NCBI GenBank assembly: GCA_964571335.1
Contig: CAZNAM010000025.1
Span: forward strand, 1-11,026
Length of the DNA stretch: 11,026 nucleotides
Source: JAFCDQ01 sp964571335
GTDB lineage: Archaea; Nanobdellota; Nanobdellia; Woesearchaeales; ARS49
Reading direction: 5' to 3'
Below the pieces are notes generated by a model, which was given only the letters and a program-made list of their open reading frames with translations, searched no databases and was not told where the DNA came from. Position numbers and translations under genes: made by a program. Below are positions 6,842-11,026 of the stretch, piece after piece; within the stretch, counting starts at the first letter, position 1; every line of letters starts with the position of its first letter.

Positions 6842-7132
6842 TTTTGTTTCATAAGCTTTCTTTACAATCTTCTCAAAATCACTCATTTTCATATTTTGTT
6901 TTATTGAAGAAACAAGCCGACTATTAACGTTATTAAGTTCATATTCTAAGCTTCCATTTGATTTCACCAATTTTTCAAAAACATCTTCTCGAATAGGATA
7001 AAATCCAGGTACAAAGGTTCTATTTTTTGGAATGTATAAAGTATAAAAATTTTTGTTTGATTCTGCTTTAGATTTAGATTCATTAAAAATAATTTTCAAT
7101 ATATTATCTTCATATAACAGATGTTCTTTCAT
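6824..7132 (-). CDS. Small soluble protein of unknown function
   Basis: From the ATG at 7132 this encodes 102 residues starting MKEHLLYEDNILKIIF. A TTG six codons upstream (7150) could extend it, but the AT-rich box at 7157-7170 lies only about 11 bases before that TTG and about 29 before the ATG, so the ATG fits better. The protein has no membrane segment or cysteine. It mixes strand-like stretches (NFYTLYIPKNRTFVPGFYPI) with a lysine-rich C-terminal helix (SDFEKIVKKAYETKI). I do not recognise a family. It has its own promoter and a likely terminator, so it appears to be transcribed alone. Confidence 0.6.
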   Translation of the reverse strand: MKEHLLYEDNILKIIFNESKSKAESNKNFYTLYIPKNRTFVPGFYPIREDVFEKLVKSNGSLEYELNNVNSRLVSSIKQNMKMSDFEKIVKKAYETKINSIN

Positions 7133-7156
7133 TTGAAAGAATAATCTCAAAAATAG

Positions 7157-7170
7157 TATTTAAATATTTA
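7157..7170 (-). promoter_or_regulatory. TATA-like box of the small unknown gene
   Basis: The AT-rich stretch TATTTAAATATTTA contains ATTTAAAT centred about 29 bases before the ATG at 7132. It helps choose that start over the TTG at 7150. Confidence 0.4.
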
Positions 7171-7196
7171 GATTCTGTAAAACGCACACCAAAACA

Positions 7197-7214
7197 CTTA
7201 AAAACTATAAAATA
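7197..7214 (+). promoter_or_regulatory. Candidate promoter of the anchored exported protein gene
   Basis: The stretch from ACTTAAAAA to CTATAAAATA precedes the ATG at 7228. Its left part is centred about 27 bases upstream and its right part about 18, so the left part fits the usual spacing better. No ribosome site is present. Confidence 0.35.
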
Positions 7215-7227
7215 AATTTAAGCAGTT

Positions 7228-7596
7228 ATGAAACCTGATAAATGGCCTAAAGAAACCTGGCTCGCCATCTTCACAGCAATCATAATTCTTTTTTTCATGA
7301 CTCTAAATTCTTTTCCTGACAACTTAACTGGTGCTTTTAGTGTAGAACAAGATAGTTCTTGTGAATGGGATTTCTTGACAGACACTTTTGAAGCAGATAA
7401 AGTTATTTCTTTAGATCTAAATATTTTTTACAAAAATAATCTTAAATTCTTTGCAGAATCTAATGATGGAAAAATTTATTTAGAAAATAACTTATTAGTT
7501 TTCTTTCCTGAAAAGAAAGAAAATTTGATAAAAATCATTTCAAAAAACAGCAGAATTTCTTGCACTAAAACTATAAAAGTTTATGCTTCTCTTTGA
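7228..7596 (+). CDS. Small membrane-anchored exported protein, unknown function
   Basis: This 122-residue protein has a short positive N-terminus (MKPDKWPKETW), one hydrophobic helix at about 11-26 (WLAIFTAIIILFFMTL), and then an exported domain of about 95 residues. That domain looks strand-rich, with alternating hydrophobic residues (KIYLENNLLVFF, ENLIKIIS) and two cysteines (45 and 112) that could form a disulfide between its ends. I do not recognise the family. The helix could be an uncleaved anchor or a signal peptide. Its 3' end overlaps the convergent membrane protein gene by 26 bases, which is unusual. Both frames look real, so transcript interference is possible. Confidence 0.6.
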   Translation: MKPDKWPKETWLAIFTAIIILFFMTLNSFPDNLTGAFSVEQDSSCEWDFLTDTFEADKVISLDLNIFYKNNLKFFAESNDGKIYLENNLLVFFPEKKENLIKIISKNSRISCTKTIKVYASL

Positions 7597-7888
7597 TATG
7601 CTGTCTTAAATCCAATAATGCATAGATAAATATTATTATCATGCTTAATTCAAAAAATCCATTTATATGTCTTGGTATATTTACTATTTCATTCATTCTT
7701 AATATTGTTATAACTTCTTCAAGTATGTAAATAAATAAAGCAACAAAAATTAGTTTCCAAGGAAATAATCTTACATGTTCTTTTCCTGTAAGCATAAATA
7801 ATTTTAAGAAAAGAAAAAATGCAATTAGTACAAACACCAAATTATATAATGGTGCTACATTAGATAGCGCTATAATAAATTCGCTCAA
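7571..7888 (-). CDS. Three-helix membrane protein, second of a paralogous pair
   Basis: This 105-residue protein has three predicted membrane helices (about 12-32, 43-63 and 75-94), a charged loop with GKEHVRLFPWK (35-45) and a basic tail (RQHIKEKHKLL). Its TTG start overlaps the TGA stop of the upstream gene (TTGA), with a GAGG about 9 bases before, so translation is probably coupled. It aligns along its length with the upstream protein: W-K before helix 2, then a shared ALFIYILEEVITIL / ALVFFVIIEILGIL stretch. The function is unknown. The two may form a heteromeric membrane complex, which is inference. Confidence 0.65.
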   Translation of the reverse strand: MSEFIIALSNVAPLYNLVFVLIAFFLFLKLFMLTGKEHVRLFPWKLIFVALFIYILEEVITILRMNEIVNIPRHINGFFELSMIIIFIYALLDLRQHIKEKHKLL

Positions 7889-8181
7889 ACTAACCAGCCT
7901 CGCTTAATGTTTATTTGCACAACCAAAGCAACTATCAGAAACCCTAATACTGCTCCTGGAAGAACATGTGTCCAGAATTGTGAAGTATATATCCCGAATG
8001 TTTTTAAGATTCCTAAAATTTCTATTATTACAAAGAAAACTAATGCAGGTATCATCCATTTCCATGCATGAAGTACTTTTTTTTCTGAAGCAACTTTAAA
8101 CAATAATACTGCTATCACTCCAGCAATTATTGATAAAACAACTGTTGCTATTTGACTTATGCCGTAAACCCAGTCATACAT
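7885..8181 (-). CDS. Three-helix membrane protein, first of a paralogous pair
   Basis: This 98-residue protein has three predicted helices (about 8-28, 40-60 and 71-92) with a lysine-rich loop ASEKKVLHAWKW (31-42) between helices 1 and 2 and an acidic residue inside helix 2 (IIEIL). It shares pattern and residues with the following gene, suggesting a duplication. The ATG at 8181 sits about 26 bases after a TTTAAA box (8205-8212). A GAGGTGA stretch lies 17 bases upstream, too far for a normal ribosome site, so leaderless initiation is preferred. I do not recognise the family. Confidence 0.65.
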   Translation of the reverse strand: MYDWVYGISQIATVVLSIIAGVIAVLLFKVASEKKVLHAWKWMIPALVFFVIIEILGILKTFGIYTSQFWTHVLPGAVLGFLIVALVVQINIKRGWLV

Positions 8182-8204
8182 AGTTAGTATGATTTTTTCA
8201 CCTC

Positions 8205-8212
8205 TTTAAAAC
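8205..8212 (-). promoter_or_regulatory. TATA-like box of the paired membrane protein operon
   Basis: GTTTTAAA on the minus strand is centred about 27 bases before the ATG at 8181. It gives the two-gene unit its own promoter, downstream of the structured element at 8271-8370. Confidence 0.4.
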
Positions 8213-8270
8213 AATTATTCATTTTTAATTTTATTTAAAGCTTTCTGTTATTTTATACAGTTAACTTAAT

Positions 8271-8370
8271 TGTCTATGTCACCTAGCGAAGTCTTCCCTT
8301 TATTTCTTAAGTTAAATTCAAGTCTCAGGAAATAAGCAGAAAAAGAAGCGAAAGTAGTGTGACTTAGACA
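8271..8370. ncRNA. Candidate structured RNA of about 100 bases
   Basis: The ends of this stretch pair over 14 base pairs. TGTCTATGTCAC (8271-8282) faces GTGACTTAGACA (8359-8370) with one T-T mismatch, then CTA (8283-8285) pairs with TAG (8355-8357) past a one-base bulge. A second stem pairs CTTTATTTCTT (8298-8308) with AGGAAATAAG (8327-8336). Between the stems are purine-rich strands with GCGAAG and GAAGCGAAAG, which could form a GA-rich internal loop. I count 36 G+C in 100 bases, above the surrounding AT-rich DNA. It lies between the HIT gene stop and the membrane pair promoter. I cannot match it to a known RNA class, and the strand is undecided: T-rich DNA follows on the plus side, and the minus side could be a 3' UTR of the HIT gene. 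Confidence 0.5.
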
Positions 8371-8377
8371 TTATTAA

Positions 8378-9442
8378 TTATTTCTTTGTCAATCTGTCTA
8401 TCGCTTTCTTTATCTCATCATCTTCTTCAACTGTTTCAGAATTATCTTCATCAATAATTTTAATTTGAGAGTCTAAATCTATTACTTTTACTTTTTTCTC
8501 TCCTTTTAGAGAATGCTCAACTAGAAATGTTTCTTCTTTTATTCTTGATGCTATATCTTTCAAATCTAGTTTTTTACCTAAGGGTTTGCAAATCAAATCA
8601 AATCCGTCATTTTCATATCTTGGAAGCACATGTATGCATAATCTGCCATCTACATTGTCATCGCTTAAACCAGATTTTAATATTATGTTTGACCCTTGTG
8701 CTCCTAAACCTTCAAACACTGCTGTTGCACAAAATGATGCTGTATAAAAAAGGTGAGAAGATGATTCAAAATGAAGTTTTTCAAAATTTTCTTTTTCTTC
8801 ATTTGAATAAATAACAACATGACCTAAACATACTGGTTTTTCTGGAATTACGCACAATACTTTTTCATCTTCATAGATTGTTTGTTCTTTTTCTTTTATT
8901 TCTTTCAAAAAGTCTGCATTTCCAAGCTGTCCTTTAAACCATTTTTCTGGGTTTTTTGTCATGTGATTTCTTATCATTAAAGGCAGATTTTTAGCTAACA
9001 TCATACTAACCTGTTGCATTTTGTTTGAATCAATATTTCCTTTTTTATCAAATGAAAATTTGTTTATGTTGTCTCCTTTTTCTCTTGGAATTAGATGTAT
9101 CAAAAAATGTGGTGATTGCTGTCCTGCAATTCCTCCATTTGCAATAAAAACATTAATTCCTGTGCTTAACATTGCTTTTTTTATTGCTCCTGCTATTTTT
9201 GGAAGTATTCCAAACATATGCTTAAATGTCTGTTGTGGAAGAAAAGGCATTATAGGATAATGCTCTTTTGGCATCAATAAAACATGACCTGATACACAAG
9301 GGTTTATGTCTAATATCCCAAATAATTCTTTATCCTGATAAACTTTTTGAGATTCCATCTCACCTTTTATTATTTTACAGAATATGCAATTCTTTTTCTG
9401 TTCTTCTAACTGTGCCTTTACTTCCGGCGGTATTTCTGACAT
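8378..9442 (-). CDS. Tandem HIT-domain protein with altered active-site histidines
   Basis: This 354-residue protein carries two HIT domains. The first (18-125) has the usual CIFCKII zinc-type start (Cys19, Cys22), VSGHVLLMPKEH (50-61) and GQQSPHFLIHLIPR (107-120). The second (186-288) has CLGHVVIYS (205-213) and DGRLCIHVLPRYENDGFDL (265-283). HIT hydrolases and transferases use H-x-H-x-H with the middle histidine as nucleophile. Here the triads read His112-Leu114-His116 and Arg267-Cys269-His271, so the nucleophile is Leu in one domain and Cys in the other. A charged tail (290-354) follows. Nucleotide binding without classical catalysis is possible. The start at 9442 has a TATA box at 9463-9470 and no ribosome site. 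Confidence 0.85.
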   Translation of the reverse strand: MSEIPPEVKAQLEEQKKNCIFCKIIKGEMESQKVYQDKELFGILDINPCVSGHVLLMPKEHYPIMPFLPQQTFKHMFGILPKIAGAIKKAMLSTGINVFIANGGIAGQQSPHFLIHLIPREKGDNINKFSFDKKGNIDSNKMQQVSMMLAKNLPLMIRNHMTKNPEKWFKGQLGNADFLKEIKEKEQTIYEDEKVLCVIPEKPVCLGHVVIYSNEEKENFEKLHFESSSHLFYTASFCATAVFEGLGAQGSNIILKSGLSDDNVDGRLCIHVLPRYENDGFDLICKPLGKKLDLKDIASRIKEETFLVEHSLKGEKKVKVIDLDSQIKIIDEDNSETVEEDDEIKKAIDRLTKK

Positions 9443-9462
9443 TTTATTCTGTTTTTTTTGTT

Positions 9463-9470
9463 TATTTAAA
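9463..9470 (-). promoter_or_regulatory. TATA box of the HIT gene (divergent region)
   Basis: TTTAAATA on the minus strand is centred 24-25 bases before the ATG at 9442. It shares a 73-base intergenic region with the opposing promoter at 9485-9492. Confidence 0.55.
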
Positions 9471-9484
9471 AAATTAGTGAAAAG

Positions 9485-9492
9485 GTTTATAA
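9485..9492 (+). promoter_or_regulatory. TATA box of the lysine-tail membrane protein gene
   Basis: TTTATAAA, preceded by a purine-rich AAAGG that could be a BRE, is centred about 27 bases before the GTG at 9516. This spacing is the main reason for choosing GTG. A nearby ATG at 9500 is in another frame and too close to the box. Confidence 0.6.
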
Positions 9493-9515
9493 ACTATTAA
9501 TGTTAATAATTATTT

Positions 9516-10004
9516 GTGAAAAAAAGAGGTTTATTGTTTTGGTTTCCGAGACTGCTTGCTGTCTTATTTATATTATTTATTAGTATGTTCTCTCTAGATG
9601 TTTTTTATCAAGGTCTTACTTTGTTAGAAACTCTTACTGCTTTTTTCATGCATCTTCTTCCAAGTATTTTTTTGATTATCCTTCTTTTATTTTCTTGCAA
9701 GCATGAATTAGCAGGAGGAATTATGTTTATTATTCTAGGTATTGTTTATTTAACAAAAGGCTGGAATTTTCCCTGGTCAGCAAAACTTGCAATCTGTCTT
9801 CCTTTATTTTTAATAGGTTTTTTATTCATTTTTAATAGTCTTAAAAGGCACGGGGGTGAAATAAATGGCAAAAAAGAAAGCAAAAAAAGCAGCACCAAAA
9901 AAAACAAAAAAGAAATAAAAACTCCTAAGAAAAAGTCATCAGTCACTAAAAAGAAAACAGTGAAGAAAAAGGCAGTTAAAAGAAAGACAACTAAAAGAAG
10001 ATAA
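9516..10004 (+). CDS. Small polytopic membrane protein with a lysine-rich tail
   Basis: From a GTG start this is 162 residues: an N-terminal KKRG, then about four hydrophobic segments (roughly 8-28, 37-60, 65-80 and 88-108), then a tail of about 50 residues that is mostly Lys with Ser and Thr (112-162). The core has the look of a widespread small membrane family (FWFPRLLAVLFILFISMFSLDVF, then a LLPSIFLIILLL helix and a GGIMFIILGIVYL segment). I cannot name its function. The tail could bind nucleic acid or acidic surfaces at the inner membrane face. The tail DNA also contains a second well-initiated lysine-rich frame (9865-9918), so the tail may belong to a separate protein if a frameshift is involved. 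Confidence 0.7.
   Translation: MKKRGLLFWFPRLLAVLFILFISMFSLDVFYQGLTLLETLTAFFMHLLPSIFLIILLLFSCKHELAGGIMFIILGIVYLTKGWNFPWSAKLAICLPLFLIGFLFIFNSLKRHGGEINGKKESKKSSTKKNKKEIKTPKKKSSVTKKKTVKKKAVKRKTTKRR
9865..9918 (+). CDS. Overlapping short Lys/Ala/Pro-rich frame, possibly the start of a basic DNA-binding-like protein
   Basis: In the frame +1 to the membrane gene, an ATG at 9865 follows a strong ribosome site (GGGGGTGA, 9852-9859) by 5 bases and an in-frame TAA at 9862-9864. It reads MAKKKAKKAAPKKTKKK and stops at 9918. This Ala/Pro/Lys composition is typical of short histone-H1-like basic proteins, more so than the membrane frame in the same bases (GKKESKKSSTKKN). Beyond the A8 run at 9897-9904 the membrane frame continues with the typical KTPKKKSSVTKKKTVKKKA pattern. 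One extra A in that run would join the two into a 47-residue basic protein. It may be a real tiny gene, a frameshifted gene or chance. Confidence 0.35.
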   Translation: MAKKKAKKAAPKKTKKK

Positions 10005-10011
10005 TTTTATC

Positions 10012-10050
10012 TTTCTGTTTTTTATTTTTTTATTAAGTTTATTTTTTTAT
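10012..10050 (+). terminator. T-tract terminator of the lysine-tail gene
   Basis: Three T-runs (six, seven and seven Ts) follow the stop at 10004 within about 45 bases. Archaeal RNA polymerase commonly stops at such T-tracts without a hairpin. Confidence 0.5.
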
Positions 10051-10058
10051 AATAACTT

Positions 10059-10071
10059 AAAAGAAAAAAAA
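10059..10071 (-). terminator. T-tract terminator of the surface protein operon
   Basis: On the minus strand T8-C-TTTT directly follows the TAA stop at 10072-10074. It faces the terminator of the convergent gene, giving a compact 67-base bidirectional end region. Confidence 0.5.
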
Positions 10072-10869
10072 TTAATTTCTTCTGAAATAAAAATAAGCTA
10101 AAGCACACACAATACCTATTCCAAGAACTACTGCAAATGCGGCAGGAGTTGATAGTATTCCTGTTGCTTCATTAAATGTAACTCCTCCAGTAGTTTTTTC
10201 TAGTCCAGATTCTGTTTCTTTATCTGAATCTGCTGAATTAACTTGTGTATCTGTGTTGCTGTCATCAGTTCCTGTGGAATCTTGACCATCATCAGAGCCA
10301 AACATAATGTCTCCAAAAGGATTTGTCAAAGGTGCTGTTGTTGTCTGAGGAGTTGTTTCTGGTTGAGTGCTTGTTGCACTTGAACTGGATGAACTTGATG
10401 AAGATGAAGATCCACTACTATCAGAACTTCCACTTCCTCCTGTAGAACCTCCATCTGTAGAACAACTAGTTTTACAAATTCCTGAACAACATTGTCCTGA
10501 TTGACATGCTTGATTATAAACGCAAGCTTGATTATTTGCTAATTTATTCACTAAAAGATCTAATTTAATGAATTCCCCTGAATCATCAGAATCATATTTA
10601 ATCGTTTCTGCATTTATGCCCCATACCTGAAAAACTACATCTTCATTATCTTGAGTTAAGATATTTACAAAATAAGATCCTACTGTAGAAGTTGTAGTGC
10701 TTGTAACAATTGAATCATCAATTATTACCTCAATTTTTGTTCCTGATGGTGCAGTGTAACCGTCTATTGTTACATCTCCCCAATATCTTGTTGGCAGTGT
10801 TTGTGCTGTCACAAAACTGCTTAAAATAATAAATAAAAATAAAAAATTTATTTTTTTTTTAGTTTGCAT
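10072..10869 (-). CDS. Secreted, membrane-anchored surface protein with Cys-rich and Ser/Thr-rich regions
   Basis: This 265-residue protein has a signal peptide (1-22: KKK, then NFLFLFIILSSFVTAQ). A beta-rich domain (24-110; YWGDVTIDGYTAPSGTKIEV, STVGSYFVNI) resembles carboxypeptidase-regulatory or Ig-like folds. A compact cysteine motif (Cys116, 122, 127, 128, 132, 136: C-x5-C-x4-CC-x3-C-x3-C) recalls knottin patterns. A Ser/Thr/Gly/Asp linker (137-240) includes a run of 11 serines at 154-164. A C-terminal helix at 241-260 ends in RRN. It is anchored by its C-terminus with the bulk outside the cell, and the linker is a likely glycosylated stalk. The start has GAGGT 8 bases upstream, inside the end of the preceding gene. 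Spacing between that stop and this ATG is one base, so the two are an operon. Confidence 0.85.
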   Translation of the reverse strand: MQTKKKINFLFLFIILSSFVTAQTLPTRYWGDVTIDGYTAPSGTKIEVIIDDSIVTSTTTSTVGSYFVNILTQDNEDVVFQVWGINAETIKYDSDDSGEFIKLDLLVNKLANNQACVYNQACQSGQCCSGICKTSCSTDGGSTGGSGSSDSSGSSSSSSSSSSSATSTQPETTPQTTTAPLTNPFGDIMFGSDDGQDSTGTDDSNTDTQVNSADSDKETESGLEKTTGGVTFNEATGILSTPAAFAVVLGIGIVCALAYFYFRRN

Positions 10870-10870
10870 T

Positions 10871-11026
10871 TTAATTTACCTCAAACCTGTCTGCTGAAGT
10901 CATTTTTATCCAGTATGGTTGATTGTTTGTATTATATGCTGTTGTTAAATCATCATTATTTTCTCCATCATCACTATATGCAATCCATCCTAAGTTTGAA
11001 TCATAATACCAAACAACATCATAATT
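10871..11026 (-). CDS. Partial C-terminus of a probable surface protein
   Basis: The last 51 codons of a minus-strand gene run in from the right edge and end at TAA (10871-10873). The visible sequence is rich in Asn, Asp, Tyr and Trp (NYDVVWYYDSNLGWIAYSDD) and ends QPYWIKMTSADRFEVN. The YWIKM-x-x-AD-x-F ending resembles the C-terminal beta module seen in many secreted proteins (GYWI-M-x-x-A-D-x-L pattern), which I recall rather than can search. Its last codons contain the GAGGT ribosome site of the following surface protein gene, so the two are probably co-expressed. Confidence 0.6.
   Translation of the reverse strand, partial: NYDVVWYYDSNLGWIAYSDDGENNDDLTTAYNTNNQPYWIKMTSADRFEVN

Noticed and set aside
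7133..7150. TTG start extending the small unknown protein by six residues
   Set aside because: The AT-rich promoter box would lie only about 11 bases upstream, and no ribosome site supports the TTG.
8271..8370. tRNA, 5S rRNA, SRP RNA or RNase P RNA as identity of the structured element
   Set aside because: The length and stems do not match, and none of the conserved sequence blocks of those RNAs can be seen.
8527..9477. Plus-strand open frames opposite the HIT gene (8527-8814, 9021-9260, 9268-9477)
   Set aside because: They are shadows of the well-supported HIT reading frame.

Overview
The window looks like part of a small, AT-rich archaeal genome, most likely a DPANN lineage such as Woesearchaeota or Pacearchaeota. 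The phylum is an inference. The archaeal signs are an Hel308-type helicase (C-terminal half), an NFACT-R protein of archaeal RqcH type, a tRNA without encoded CCA, and TATA-like boxes about 25-28 bases before many start codons (leaderless transcription). Shine-Dalgarno sites appear mainly where there is a leader or inside operons.

Left part (1-4117): a partial minus-strand gene of unknown function is divergent from an MFS transporter. The transporter's stop overlaps the stop of a convergent stand-alone coiled-coil/NFACT-R protein. Behind that lies a one-piece aspartate carbamoyltransferase in which catalytic PyrB and zinc-binding regulatory PyrI are fused.

Middle (4118-6711): the C-terminal half of an Hel308/Ski2-like helicase has its own promoter and no DEAD-box half beside it. 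It is followed by tRNA-Arg(GCG) and then a short array of hairpin repeats that include copies resembling the tRNA 3' end. The array is broken by a 100-N assembly gap whose two flanks share exactly 55 bases. The last repeat copy supplies the C-terminal codons and stop of a class II aldolase gene read toward the tRNA.

Right part (6712-11026): this holds a small unknown protein, an anchored exported protein, a translationally coupled pair of paralogous three-helix membrane proteins, and a 100-base structured element likely to be an ncRNA. Next come a tandem HIT protein lacking the nucleophilic histidine in both domains, and a divergent membrane protein with a lysine-rich tail that overlaps a second, well-initiated lysine-rich reading frame. 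The window ends with an operon of two surface proteins, one of them partial.

No single pathway links the genes: pyrimidine synthesis, DNA repair, translation quality control, sugar-phosphate or related chemistry, transport and cell surface are all represented. The most interesting items are the tRNA-proximal repeat array with gene-tail capture, the 100-base structured RNA candidate, the nucleophile-less tandem HIT protein, the split helicase and the lysine-rich overlapping frames.
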